Of a stretch of DNA of 64,000 bases, positions 37,834-46,674 are shown in pieces. The position numbers were made by a program, and so were the translations under genes. The DNA is taken from positions 1 through 64,000 of the forward strand of contig NZ_WMII01000006.1 in NCBI RefSeq assembly GCF_009711265.1, written 5' to 3'. How positions within the stretch are numbered: position 1 is the first letter of the stretch; every line of letters starts with the position of its first letter. The stretch is from Paracoccus shanxieyensis (GTDB lineage: Bacteria; Pseudomonadota; Alphaproteobacteria; Rhodobacterales; Rhodobacteraceae). The notes under the pieces were generated by a model. It saw nothing but the letters and a program-made list of their open reading frames with translations. It did not search any database and had not been told where the DNA came from.

Positions 37834-39117
37834 TCAGCCCCGGCGCAACTGCTGCAACAAGGCCGCATCCGGCTGGCCGGTGACCGGCAGGCCGCGCGAC
37901 TGCTGATAGGCGCGGATGGCATTCGTGGTGTTCGGCCCGACATTGCCATCGACGCCCTGCGTGTCGAAACCGCGCATGGTCAGAAGCTGCTGCATCTCTT
38001 TGCGCTGCTCGATGCGCAGGCCGGGATGGCTGGCGGGCCATGGGTTCGCAAGCCCCGGATAGCCCTTCAGCCGGTCGGCCAGATGCGCCACGGCCAGCGC
38101 ATAGCTGTCGGCATTGTTATAGCGCAGGATCGCGTGAAAGTTGCGGGTGATCAGGAAGGCCGCGCCATCCGCGCCGCCGGGGATCAGCAACTCGGTCGAG
38201 GTGCCTGCGGGCGGCAGCGGGCGCTGGTTCGCCTGCCGGATGCCCATGGATTGCCATTCCGAAACCGTGCGCCGCTTGCCCTTGCCACCCAGCCCGGTGT
38301 TGAAGCCCGGCGGCAGCGTCACCTCGACGGCGGCGGGCAGGCCGCGCTGCCAGCCGGATTTCGCCAGATAATTCGCGGTCGAGGCCAGCGAGTCGCTGGG
38401 GTCGTTCGACCAGATGTCGCGCCGACCGTCGCCGGTGAAATCCACCGCATAGGCCAGATAGGTCGTCGGGATGAACTGGGTATGGCCCATGGCTCCGGCC
38501 CAGCTTCCGGTCATGTGGCCGGGGTCGATATCGCCCGATTGCAGGATCTTCAGCGCCGCGAAAAGCTGGCTGCGGAAGAAGTCGCCGCGATATCCCTCAT
38601 AGCCCAAAGTGGCCAGACTTTCGATCAGCGGCAGATCGCCCCGGCGTTCGCCATAGGTCGATTCCATGCCCCAGACGGCGGTGACGACTTCCTTGTCGAC
38701 GCCATAGGCCGCCTCGACGCGGGACAGCACGCCGCCATATTGCGCCAGCGCCGCGCGGCCATTCGTCTGGCGCTTTTCCGAAACGGCGTTTTCCAGATAT
38801 TCCCAAAGCGCCTTCTTGAACTCGGCCTGATTTTGGCTGCGTCTGATCGCCTCGGGGTTATAGACCACGCCGCGAAAGGCGAAATCCAGCGTCTGGTCGC
38901 TGATGCCCTGCGCCCGCGCGCGGCCCTTGTATCTTTCGATCCACGCGTTCAGCCCGGCCACCTTGTCGGCGGGCGGGTTCTGGTTGCGGCCCCATTTGAT
39001 TTCCTGCTGCGTCTGGGCCACACCGCCCCCGCGCGGCGCATAGCTGCCCGCGCCGCACGACCCCAGCATCAAGGCCACCACGGCCATGCTGACCGAGTTC
39101 CGGAATGTAATGCGCAT
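37834..39117 (-). CDS. Lytic murein transglycosylase (MltB family)
   Basis: A 427-residue lipoprotein (lipobox LGSC, Cys21). The SLT_2/MltB catalytic domain has Glu152 in VWGMESTYGERRGD and the family's GAMGHTQFIPTTYLAYAVDF; a C-terminal peptidoglycan-binding domain follows (MRGFDTQGVDGNVGPNTTNA). Cuts glycan strands in the periplasm. GAGGGGG precedes the ATG at 39117. This and its small neighbours look like ordinary chromosomal genes among catabolic operons. Confidence 0.93.
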   Translation of the reverse strand: MRITFRNSVSMAVVALMLGSCGAGSYAPRGGGVAQTQQEIKWGRNQNPPADKVAGLNAWIERYKGRARAQGISDQTLDFAFRGVVYNPEAIRRSQNQAEFKKALWEYLENAVSEKRQTNGRAALAQYGGVLSRVEAAYGVDKEVVTAVWGMESTYGERRGDLPLIESLATLGYEGYRGDFFRSQLFAALKILQSGDIDPGHMTGSWAGAMGHTQFIPTTYLAYAVDFTGDGRRDIWSNDPSDSLASTANYLAKSGWQRGLPAAVEVTLPPGFNTGLGGKGKRRTVSEWQSMGIRQANQRPLPPAGTSTELLIPGGADGAAFLITRNFHAILRYNNADSYALAVAHLADRLKGYPGLANPWPASHPGLRIEQRKEMQQLLTMRGFDTQGVDGNVGPNTTNAIRAYQQSRGLPVTGQPDAALLQQLRRG

Positions 39118-39311
39118 CACTGCCCCCTCACGTTTTGGTGCAAGCCTAGCGTGAGTGGCGGGTGCCCGGAACCCTAGAAATCGCCCGCAGGCCCGCGCGA
39201 TGCCCGGCGGCGCGGGGACTGGGCTCGGGTTTCACCCGCGCGCCCGACCAAAGTCCCCTCTGGGCCAGCGCCCGCGATATGCTAACCTCTGCCCCGGAGG
39301 AGGACGGCGGC

Positions 39312-41039
39312 ATGAGCGATCGGCGGCACGTCGAGGAGATCGAGCGTGTTCTGGACGGCACGCAGACCGGACGGGATGGCTTCGTCTCGGCCTCGTGGCG
39401 GCGCTGTGTCGAACTTTACGGCATGGATCCGACCCGGCGCGACCCGGCCCATATCGTCACGCAGACCGAGCTGCGCGACCACCGCAAACAGGCGGAATGG
39501 CTGATCGGCGCGGCGCGTTCCAGCCTGCAAAGCCTGTTCCGGCAGGTCGCCGGGCAGAATTACGCGCTGCTGCTGACCAATGCCACGGGCGTCTGCGTGG
39601 ACTTTTTCGGCGACGACCTGTTTCTGGACGAATTGAAGGCGGCGGGGCTTTATCTCGGCTCGAACTGGTCCGAGGATCTGGCCGGAACCTCGGGCGTCGG
39701 CGCCTGTCTGGTCACGCAAGAGCCGGTGACGGTGCATCAGGACGACCATTTCGGCAATGCGCATGTTGCGCTGAGTTGCACCTCGGCGCCGATTTTCGAC
39801 AGTCTGGGGGGGCTGGCGGCGGTGCTGGACATTTCGCTGCTGCGCTCGCCCAGCCCCAAGCGCAGCCAGAATCTGGCGATGAGCCTTGTGACCAATGCGG
39901 CGCGGCGGGTCGAGATGGCGAACCTGATGGCCGAAAGCCGCCGCGACTGGGTGCTGCGCCTGTCCGACAGCCCCGAATTTCTGGACGTGGACCCCGAGGC
40001 TGCGGTGCGGCTGGACGACTCCGGCCGGGTGCTGGGCTATACCCGTGGCGCGCGGCGGCTGTTTTCCGACGGCGGCGCGGTGATCGGGCGGCGTATCGAC
40101 GAGGTGCTGGGCCTGACCATCGACGACCTGCCCGATCTGATGCGCGACCGCCCGACCGAAGAACGCATCGTCCAGATGCGCGACGGTGGCGCGCTGTTCG
40201 GCCATGCCATCGCCCCGCAGGCGCCGCGCACCGCGCTGCGGGTCGACCGCCGGGCGGGGCCGCTGGCCGGATTGTCGGGTGGCGATCCGGCGATGACCCG
40301 GCTGCTGACGCAGGCCGCAAAGCTGGCCCGCAGCGCCGTGCCGCTGCTGATCGCGGGCGAATCCGGCACCGGCAAGACCAAGCTGGCCCATGCCATCCAC
40401 ATGACCGGCAGCACCAGCGGCTTTCTGGCGATGGACTGCGCCGGGCTGACCTGTGACGCGCTGCGCGCGGCCTGCGCCGATCTGCCCGGCAGCGCCACCT
40501 TGCTGCTGCGCCGGATCGAGGATCTGCCGCCCGCCACGGCTGCCGTCTTGGTCGGCGTGCTGGACGCCGGCGCCGGGCTGCGCGTGATCTCGACCACCTG
40601 CGCGGCGCCCGGTGCGCTGGATCTGCCGCGCCCGCTGTTTCACCGGCTGGCGGGTGCGGTGCTGGACCTGCCGCCGCTGCGGCAGCGCCAAGACATCGGC
40701 TGGCTGGTGGACCGCATCCTGCGCCGCCGTTCGCCGCAGGAAATGCGGCTGTCGCCCTCGGCCCGGGCCACGCTTTTGGGGCGGCACTGGCCCGGCAACC
40801 TGCGTGAACTGGAACAGGTGCTGGACGTGGCCATTGCCTTGTGCGAGGGCAGGGTGATCGACCTGCCCGACCTGCCCGCCCCGGTGGATCGCAGCACCGA
40901 CCTGCCCCCGCCCGAGTCGCTGGAACAGATCATGGAAGCCTGCGGCTGGAACATGGCCCGCGCCGCGCGACGGCTGGGGGTCAACCGCTCGACCGTGCTG
41001 CGGCGGTTGCGGCAGGCGGGGTTGCAGCCGCCGGGCTGA
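39312..41039 (+). CDS. AcoR-like GAF/AAA/Fis regulator with degenerate ATPase
   Basis: A 575-residue regulator: N-terminal region, a GAF-type sensor (about 60-200), a PAS-like segment, an AAA domain and a C-terminal Fis helix-turn-helix (NMARAARRLGVNRSTVLRRL). Walker A GESGTGKT at about 349-356 is intact, but only about 40 residues separate it from the Walker B position, which reads LLLRRIEDLP instead of LFLDEIGDMP, and the GAFTGA loop that contacts sigma-54 is missing. It probably does not activate sigma-54 polymerase. GGAGGAGG before the ATG supports this start. It directly precedes the acetoin/butanediol operon, its likely target. Confidence 0.88.
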   Translation: MSDRRHVEEIERVLDGTQTGRDGFVSASWRRCVELYGMDPTRRDPAHIVTQTELRDHRKQAEWLIGAARSSLQSLFRQVAGQNYALLLTNATGVCVDFFGDDLFLDELKAAGLYLGSNWSEDLAGTSGVGACLVTQEPVTVHQDDHFGNAHVALSCTSAPIFDSLGGLAAVLDISLLRSPSPKRSQNLAMSLVTNAARRVEMANLMAESRRDWVLRLSDSPEFLDVDPEAAVRLDDSGRVLGYTRGARRLFSDGGAVIGRRIDEVLGLTIDDLPDLMRDRPTEERIVQMRDGGALFGHAIAPQAPRTALRVDRRAGPLAGLSGGDPAMTRLLTQAAKLARSAVPLLIAGESGTGKTKLAHAIHMTGSTSGFLAMDCAGLTCDALRAACADLPGSATLLLRRIEDLPPATAAVLVGVLDAGAGLRVISTTCAAPGALDLPRPLFHRLAGAVLDLPPLRQRQDIGWLVDRILRRRSPQEMRLSPSARATLLGRHWPGNLRELEQVLDVAIALCEGRVIDLPDLPAPVDRSTDLPPPESLEQIMEACGWNMARAARRLGVNRSTVLRRLRQAGLQPPG

Positions 41040-41040
41040 G

Positions 41041-41066
41041 TTGTTGCGCGGCGTTGCGCGCGCAAC
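41041..41066. promoter_or_regulatory. Palindrome and direct repeat upstream of the monooxygenase operon
   Basis: GTTGCGCGCGCAAC at 41053-41066 is a perfect 14-bp palindrome, and GTTGCGCG also occurs 10 bases upstream at 41043-41050. It lies 112 bases before the monooxygenase start, right after the AcoR-like regulator gene, and is a good candidate for that regulator's site. Confidence 0.55.
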
Positions 41067-41178
41067 ACGCTGCATCGCAGCGGTCGATTTTCGGGTGCTC
41101 TTGCATAGGGAATGATGGATCGCGGCGATTGGGCACGCCGATACTCGCCTCTGAACAACGCGCAGAGGAGGAGACGCG

Positions 41179-42978
41179 ATGCTCGATTCAACCGTGGTCA
41201 GCCGCACGCAGGCCGTGCTGGACCAGCTTAATGCCGCGCTGGAAGCCGGGGATGTGCAGGCGGCCGCCAGCCTGTTCGCCACCGACAGCTATTGGCGCGA
41301 TCTGGTGGCGGTCAGCTGGAACCTGAAAACCGTCGAAGGCCCGGCGGGGGTCGCCGACATGCTGGGCCAGCAACTGGCCCAAACCCGCCCCGGAAATTTC
41401 CAGATCCAGACCGGAGAAGACCCCGCCGAGGAGGGCGGCGTCACCACCGCATGGATCACCTTTGAAACCGCCGCCGGGCGCGGCTGGGGCCTGCTGCGGC
41501 TGAAAGACGACCGCATCTGGACCCTGCTCACCGCCTTGCAAGAATTGAAAGGCCATGAGGAAAACCGCGGCACCCGCCGCCCGATGGGCGCTGAACATGG
41601 CGCCAGCAAGCACCGCAGCAGTTGGAAGGAGCGCCGCGAGACCGAGGCGGCGACGCTGGGTTACGACACCCAGCCCTATACCGTCATCATCGGCGGCGGG
41701 CAGGGCGGCATCGCGCTGGGGGCGCGGCTGCGGCAGTTGGGCGTGCCGACCATCATCCTCGACAAGCACGACCGGCCCGGCGACCAGTGGCGCAGCCGCT
41801 ACAAGTCTTTGTGCCTGCACGATCCGATCTGGTATGACCACCTGCCCTATATCAAATTCCCCGACAACTGGCCGGTGTTCACGCCCAAGGACAAGGTGGG
41901 CGACTGGCTGGAGATGTATACCAAGGTCATGGAGCTGAACTACTGGACCCGCTCGACGGTGGAAAAGGCCAGTTTCGACGAAGCCAGCGGCACATGGTCG
42001 GTCGAGGTGAACCGCGACGGAGAAAAACTGACCCTGCATCCGACGCAGCTGGTGCTGGCGACCGGCATGTCAGGCAAGGCGAACATGCCGAAATTCCCCG
42101 GCATGGACAGCTTCAAAGGCACCATCCAGCATTCGTCCCAGCACAAGGGGCCGGACGAATGGACCGGGAAAAAGGTCGTGGTCATCGGCTCGAACAACTC
42201 GGCGCATGACATCTGCGCGGCGCTGTGGGAGGCGGAGGCGGATGTCACCATGGTGCAGCGGTCCTCGACCCATATCGTGCGCTCGGACAGCCTGATGGAG
42301 ATCGGGCTGGGCGCGCTTTATTCGGAGCAGGCGGTGGCGAACGGGGTGACGACCGAAAAGGCCGACATGATTTTCGCCTCGCTGCCCTACAAGATCATGC
42401 ATGAATTCCAGATCCCGCTTTACGACAAGATGCGGGAACGCGACGCGGATTTCTATGCCGGGCTGGAAAAGGCCGGGTTCAAGCTGGACTGGGGCGATGA
42501 CGGCTCGGGGCTGTTCATGAAATACCTGCGCCGCGGCTCGGGCTATTACATCGACGTGGGCGCCAGCCAGTTGATCATCGACGGCGAAATCAAGCTGGTG
42601 CAGGGTCAGGTCGATCATTTCGAGGCCGACGCGGTGGTGCTGAAGGATGGCACCAGCCTGCCCGCCGATCTGGTGGTGCTGGCGACGGGCTTTGGCTCAA
42701 TGAACGGCTGGGCCGCCGATCTGATCAGCCCCGAGGTCGCCGACAAGGTGGGCAAGGTCTGGGGTCTGGGTTCCGACACCACCAAGGATCCCGGCCCGTG
42801 GGAGGGCGAGCAGCGCAATATGTGGAAGCCCACGCAACAGCAAAACCTGTGGTTCCACGGCGGCAACCTGCACCAGTCGCGGCATTATTCGCTGTATCTG
42901 GCGCTGCAACTCAAGGCGCGGATGGAGGGGCTGGATACCCCCGTCTATGGGCTGCAAGAGGTGCATCACCTGTCCTGA
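41179..42978 (+). CDS. Flavin-containing monooxygenase with N-terminal SnoaL-like domain
   Basis: A 599-residue fusion. Residues 1-135 form an NTF2/SnoaL-like domain; the rest is a flavoprotein monooxygenase with the FAD loop VIIGGGQGGIALGARL (about 168-183), DQWRSRYKSLCLHDP, an NADPH loop VVVIGSNNSAHD and a late VLATGFGSMNGW. Could catalyse Baeyer-Villiger or hydroxylation chemistry. First gene of an operon with acetoin reductase and butanediol dehydrogenase genes, so a small ketone or diketone is a reasonable substrate; this is inference. Confidence 0.88.
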   Translation: MLDSTVVSRTQAVLDQLNAALEAGDVQAAASLFATDSYWRDLVAVSWNLKTVEGPAGVADMLGQQLAQTRPGNFQIQTGEDPAEEGGVTTAWITFETAAGRGWGLLRLKDDRIWTLLTALQELKGHEENRGTRRPMGAEHGASKHRSSWKERRETEAATLGYDTQPYTVIIGGGQGGIALGARLRQLGVPTIILDKHDRPGDQWRSRYKSLCLHDPIWYDHLPYIKFPDNWPVFTPKDKVGDWLEMYTKVMELNYWTRSTVEKASFDEASGTWSVEVNRDGEKLTLHPTQLVLATGMSGKANMPKFPGMDSFKGTIQHSSQHKGPDEWTGKKVVVIGSNNSAHDICAALWEAEADVTMVQRSSTHIVRSDSLMEIGLGALYSEQAVANGVTTEKADMIFASLPYKIMHEFQIPLYDKMRERDADFYAGLEKAGFKLDWGDDGSGLFMKYLRRGSGYYIDVGASQLIIDGEIKLVQGQVDHFEADAVVLKDGTSLPADLVVLATGFGSMNGWAADLISPEVADKVGKVWGLGSDTTKDPGPWEGEQRNMWKPTQQQNLWFHGGNLHQSRHYSLYLALQLKARMEGLDTPVYGLQEVHHLS

Positions 42979-42989
42979 CGCGCCCAAGC

Positions 42990-43014
42990 CTGCCCATCCG
43001 GTCCGGGTGGGCAG
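42990..43014 (+). other. Strong intergenic hairpin
   Basis: CTGCCCATCCG pairs with CGGGTGGGCAG (one wobble) around a 3-base loop between the monooxygenase and acetoin reductase genes. No T-run follows. It may stabilise or attenuate the upstream message within the operon. Confidence 0.4.
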
Positions 43015-43044
43015 AAGATCCCAGAATATATCAGGAAAAACATC

Positions 43045-43818
43045 ATGTCTCTTGCAGGAAAGACCGCCCTTGTCACCGGCGGCGCGCGCGGCATCGGTCT
43101 GGGCATTGCCCAGCGTCTGGCCGCCGATGGCGCGCAGATCGCGCTTGTGGATCTGAACGCGGACCAACTGACCGAGGCCGCCAGCGGGTTCACCGGCACC
43201 AAGGTCATCACCATCGCCGCCGACGTGACCGACCGCCAGCAGGTCATCGACGCCATTGACCAGACCGCCGCGCAATTGGGCGGGTTCGACATCATGGTGA
43301 ACAATGCCGGTATCGCTCAGGTCCAGCCCATCGCCCAGATCACCGATGTCGAGATGGACCGGGTCTTCGCGGTCAATGTCAAAGGCGTGCTGTGGGGCAT
43401 TCAGGCCGCCGCCGCACGCTTCAAAAAGGATGGCACCAGGGGCAAGATCATTTCCGCCGCCTCGATTGCCGCGCATGAGGGCTTTCCGATGCTGGGCGCC
43501 TATTGTTCGACGAAATTCGCCGTTCGCGCCCTGACCCAGGTGGCCGCCAAGGAATTCGCCGGTGATGGCATCACGGTCAACGCCTATTGCCCCGGCGTCG
43601 TCGGCACCGACATGTGGACCGAGATCGACGCGCGCTTCGCCAAACTCACCGGCGCAGAGATCGGCGCGACCTTCGACAAGTTCGTCGGCTCCATCGCCCT
43701 CGGTCGGGCGCAGACTCCGCAGGACGTGGCGAGCCTCGTGTCCTATCTCGCCGGTCCCGACAGCGATTACATGACCGGCCAGTCGATCCTGATCGACGGC
43801 GGCATGGTCTATCACTGA
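43045..43818 (+). CDS. Acetoin (diacetyl) reductase / meso-butanediol dehydrogenase, SDR
   Basis: A 257-residue classical SDR: TGGARGIG at 11-18, NNAG at 86-89, Ser140, Tyr153 and Lys157 as catalytic residues. The GYCSTKFAVR-type active site and the PGVVGTDMWTEIDARFAKLTG segment are typical of BudC-like acetoin reductases. It lies between the monooxygenase and a zinc butanediol dehydrogenase, which supports acetoin/2,3-butanediol as substrates. Confidence 0.85.
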   Translation: MSLAGKTALVTGGARGIGLGIAQRLAADGAQIALVDLNADQLTEAASGFTGTKVITIAADVTDRQQVIDAIDQTAAQLGGFDIMVNNAGIAQVQPIAQITDVEMDRVFAVNVKGVLWGIQAAAARFKKDGTRGKIISAASIAAHEGFPMLGAYCSTKFAVRALTQVAAKEFAGDGITVNAYCPGVVGTDMWTEIDARFAKLTGAEIGATFDKFVGSIALGRAQTPQDVASLVSYLAGPDSDYMTGQSILIDGGMVYH

Positions 43819-43841
43819 CCATATCTGAAAAGGAAACCATC

Positions 43842-44894
43842 ATGAAAGCAGCCCGTTGGCACGCCGCCCGCGACATCCGCGTCGAGGACATCCCCGAACC
43901 CCAGCCCGGCCCCGGAGAGGTCAAGCTCAAGGTCGCCTGGACCGGCATCTGCGGCAGCGACCTGCACGAATATCTGGCCGGGCCGATCTTTGTCCCGGTC
44001 GGTCAGGACCATCCGCTGAGCCATGACAAGGCCCCGATCACCATGGGCCACGAATATTGCGGCACCGTCACCGAACTGGGCGATGGCGTCTCGGGTCTGG
44101 CGGTGGGCGACCGGGTGGCGATCGAGCCGATCTTCGCCTGCGGCACCTGCCCCGCCTGTCATGAGGGCAAGTATAACCTCTGCGACAGTCTGGGCTTTGT
44201 CGGCCTGTCGGGCGGGCATGGCGGCTTCGCGCCCTTCTCGGTGGTGCCCGCGCGTATGGTCCACAAGATCCCGGACGGGCTGTCGATGGAGCAGGGTGCG
44301 CTGGTCGAGCCTGCGGCGGTGGCGCTGCATGCGGTGCGGCTGTCGAAAATCAAGGCCGGCGATACGGCGGCGGTGTTCGGCGCCGGTCCCATCGGCCTCT
44401 TGGTGGTCGAGGCGCTGCGCGTCGCGGGTGCCGCGCAGATCCATGTCGTCGAACCCTCGGACGTGCGGCGGCAAAAGGCGCTGGAACTGGGCGCAAGCAG
44501 CGTCATCGACCCCATGGCCGAGGATGCCGTCGCCGCGATCCGCGCCGCCTCGGGCGGCGTGCATGTGGCCTTCGAGGTGACGGGCGTGCCGCGCGTCCTG
44601 CCGCAATGCATCGACGCCACCCGGCACGAGGGGCAGGTGCTGATCGTCTCGATCTGGGAGGGCGACGCGGCATTTCACCCCAATACCGTGGTGCTGAAGG
44701 AACGCCAGTTGCAGGGCACCATCGCCTATCGCAATGTCTATCCGGCGGTCATGGCGCTGATGCAGCAGGGCTATTTCAGCGCCGACACGCTGGTGACCAA
44801 GCGCATCGCGCTGGACGACATCGTGGCCGAGGGCTTCGAGGCGCTGGTGGCCGAAAAGTCCCACGTCAAGATTCTGGTGAAGGCCCCCGAGTAA
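43842..44894 (+). CDS. Zinc-dependent 2,3-butanediol dehydrogenase-like
   Basis: A 350-residue medium-chain dehydrogenase. Catalytic zinc ligands are Cys37, His70 and Glu71; the structural zinc loop has Cys100, 103, 106 and 114; the NAD loop GAGPIG is at 180-185. Closest to (R,R)-butanediol dehydrogenases, including the long LAGPIFVPVGQDHPLSHD segment. AGGAAA precedes the ATG at 43842. Last gene of the operon, followed by an intrinsic terminator. Confidence 0.9.
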   Translation: MKAARWHAARDIRVEDIPEPQPGPGEVKLKVAWTGICGSDLHEYLAGPIFVPVGQDHPLSHDKAPITMGHEYCGTVTELGDGVSGLAVGDRVAIEPIFACGTCPACHEGKYNLCDSLGFVGLSGGHGGFAPFSVVPARMVHKIPDGLSMEQGALVEPAAVALHAVRLSKIKAGDTAAVFGAGPIGLLVVEALRVAGAAQIHVVEPSDVRRQKALELGASSVIDPMAEDAVAAIRAASGGVHVAFEVTGVPRVLPQCIDATRHEGQVLIVSIWEGDAAFHPNTVVLKERQLQGTIAYRNVYPAVMALMQQGYFSADTLVTKRIALDDIVAEGFEALVAEKSHVKILVKAPE

Positions 44895-44904
44895 ATCGGG
44901 CATG

Positions 44905-44929
44905 GGGGCGGCCAATGGTCGCCCCTTTT
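44905..44929 (+). terminator. Intrinsic terminator of the butanediol operon
   Basis: A 9-bp stem (44905-44913 with 44917-44925, one G-T pair) with an AAT loop is followed by TTTT at 44926-44929, 10 bases after the dehydrogenase stop. Confidence 0.8.
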
Positions 44930-45089
44930 CGGGACGCATGCGTCGGGACACGGGCCGAGAGTCCGGCCAAACGCGCAGGGCGGCTGGATCCGGCCGCCCG
45001 ACGCCCGCCTCTGCCGGTTTCACATTGCGGCTTTTGGCCATTGGCTTGGTCATCTGCATTATACGTCCGCTGCGCCCCCCTGCAAACTC

Positions 45090-45240
45090 TCAGAACGTCT
45101 GCCGATACAGCGACGGGGCTGCGGGGCTCATCGACCTCGACAGGATTGTTTTGCAAAAGCCGGGTCTGCCGCATCGCATCACGGGCCAGCATGGGCAGGC
45201 TGTCTGCGCAAATGCCCACATCGCGCAGCCGGCGCGGCGC
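45090..45240 (-). pseudogene. Iron-containing alcohol dehydrogenase, C-terminal remnant with frameshift
   Basis: Read leftwards, APRRLRDVGICADSLPMLA followed by RDAMRQTRLLQNNPVEVDE is the well-known C-terminus of Fe-ADH-family enzymes. One extra base in the C-run at 45123-45126 shifts the frame; without it the end would read PAAPSLYRQTF and stop at TGA 45090-45092, a normal family end. Only about 50 of some 380 residues remain. Upstream, at about 45240, the DNA switches to a permease fragment on the other strand. Confidence 0.7.
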
Positions 45241-45738
45241 GCCATGATCCTGTTGCAGGATACGGGTGTCATCAACCGCATCATCATGGCGCTGGGGTTT
45301 GAAAAGCTCAGGCTGATCCGCACCCAGCTGGGCGTCACGATCGGCATGGTCCAGATCCTGCTGCCCTTCATGGTCATGCCGCTTTATGCCGTGATGCGAG
45401 GCATAGATCTGCGGCTGGTGCAGGCGGCGGGCAGTCTGGGCGCCCGGCCCATCATGGCGTTCTTCCAGATCTATCTGCCGCTGTCCCTGCCGGGACTTCT
45501 GGCCGGAGCCGTCATCGTCTTCATCCTGTCGCTGGGCTTTTACATCACGCCCCTGCTGCTGGGCGGCCCGTCTTCGGCGATGCTCTCCACGCTGATCCAG
45601 CAACAGGTGCTGTCGCTGCTGAACTGGGGCAAGGGCGGCGCGATGAGCGTGATCCTGCTGCTGGCGACCTTTGGTTTTCTGGCCATCGTCGCCCCGTTCA
45701 TGCGGCGCAAATACGCCATCAGCGGGTCGGGCAAATGA
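45241..45738 (+). pseudogene. PotB-type ABC permease, 5' truncated
   Basis: From ILLQDTGVINRIIMALGF to the stop, this is the C-terminal 160 or so residues of a spermidine/putrescine-type permease, with the EAA loop (RLVQAAGSLGARPIMAFFQI) and final membrane segments intact. The first part of the gene is missing and no ribosome site precedes the first ATG at 45244. The stop overlaps the start of a PotC-type fragment by ATGA, as in an intact operon. Formerly part of a polyamine/opine-type ABC transporter. Confidence 0.75.
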
Positions 45739-45780
45739 GGAAATCCTTCGGACGCATCCTGTTGGGGCTGACCTGCTGGC
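45735..45780 (+). pseudogene. PotC-type ABC permease, N-terminal remnant
   Basis: MRKSFGRILLGLTCW at the ATGA overlap after the PotB-type fragment looks like the cytoplasmic start and first membrane segment of the second permease. After Trp15 the sequence turns into a charged, permease-unlike stretch (RMTRQTDPQ), so the gene is cut there. The next 100 bases to 45888 show no recognisable gene. Confidence 0.6.
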
Positions 45781-45888
45781 GGATGACGCGGCAAACTGAT
45801 CCGCAGGCGGCGCGGCCTGCGGTCGCGCGCAAGGGTCAGGGCAGTTCGCGTCCATCCCGGCTAGGCGGACGGGATCGGGCGGTCGGGA

Positions 45889-46674
45889 TCATCCCCCCGC
45901 TTGCGCCAGCACCGCCCGCGCGCGGATGCGGACGGGTTCATCGACCATGGCACCCTCGACCGAGACCGCGCCATCGCCCGAGGCCAGCACCCGCCGAGCC
46001 CAGTCGATCTCTCCAGGCGTCGGCGCGAAGGCGCGGCGCACCTCGGCGATCTGTCTGGGGTGGATGCACAGCTTGCCGGTCATCCCCAGGGCGCGGGCAT
46101 GGGCCGCGTCATCATGGCTGATCGCCGGGTCGTCCAGCTGCACCGTCACCCCGTCGATCGGCGCCTCGATCCCCGCCAGACGCGAGGCCAGCACCAGTTC
46201 CGACCGCGCAGGCAACAAGACCTCGCGCAGATGCGCACAGCCCAGATCGGCGCAGAAATCGACCGAGCCGAAGGCCAGCCGCACCACGCCCGTCGCCTGC
46301 GCGATGGCCCGGACCTGCGCCAGCCCCAAGGCGCTTTCGATCAGGGCGATCACCGGCAGATCCAGCGCCGCCGCGACGGCTGCGGTGATGGCGGCGTCCT
46401 CGGCCTTGGGCAGGATCACGGCGGCGGGCTGCAATGCCGCGACCGCTGCCACATCGGCATCATGCCAGACCGTGCCATGCGCATTGATGCGCACGATCAC
46501 CGGCAGATCGGTGAAATCACAGGCCAGCGCCGCACGCGCAGCGTCCTTGGCGTCCGCCGCCACCGCGTCCTCAAGATCAAGGATCACCGCATCCGCGCCC
46601 GAGGCGGCGGCCTTGGCGAAACGCTCGGGGCGGTTTGCGGGCACGAATAGCGGAGCGCGGATGCCGGTCACCAT
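45889..46674 (-). CDS. CitE-like lyase (HpcH/HpaI family), citramalyl-CoA lyase candidate
   Basis: A 261-residue CitE-type TIM barrel: APLFVPANRPERFAKAA at the start, ILDLEDAV with Mg-binding acidic residues, VRINAHG with the CoA-region arginine, and IALIESALGL. Acts on acyl-CoA esters such as citramalyl- or malyl-CoA. Last gene of the leftward C5-dicarboxylate operon. The ATG at 46674 has GGAGG 8 bases upstream and overlaps the hydratase stop by 7 bases; a GTG one codon later gives a GTGA overlap. With the neighbouring CoA-transferase and hydratase it matches the itaconate set (Ccl). Exact substrate inferred. Confidence 0.85.
   Translation of the reverse strand: MVTGIRAPLFVPANRPERFAKAAASGADAVILDLEDAVAADAKDAARAALACDFTDLPVIVRINAHGTVWHDADVAAVAALQPAAVILPKAEDAAITAAVAAALDLPVIALIESALGLAQVRAIAQATGVVRLAFGSVDFCADLGCAHLREVLLPARSELVLASRLAGIEAPIDGVTVQLDDPAISHDDAAHARALGMTGKLCIHPRQIAEVRRAFAPTPGEIDWARRVLASGDGAVSVEGAMVDEPVRIRARAVLAQAGG

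Noticed and set aside
42990..43014. Hairpin read as an operon terminator
   Set aside because: It has no T-run and lies between clearly related genes of one operon, so it is listed only as an intergenic hairpin.
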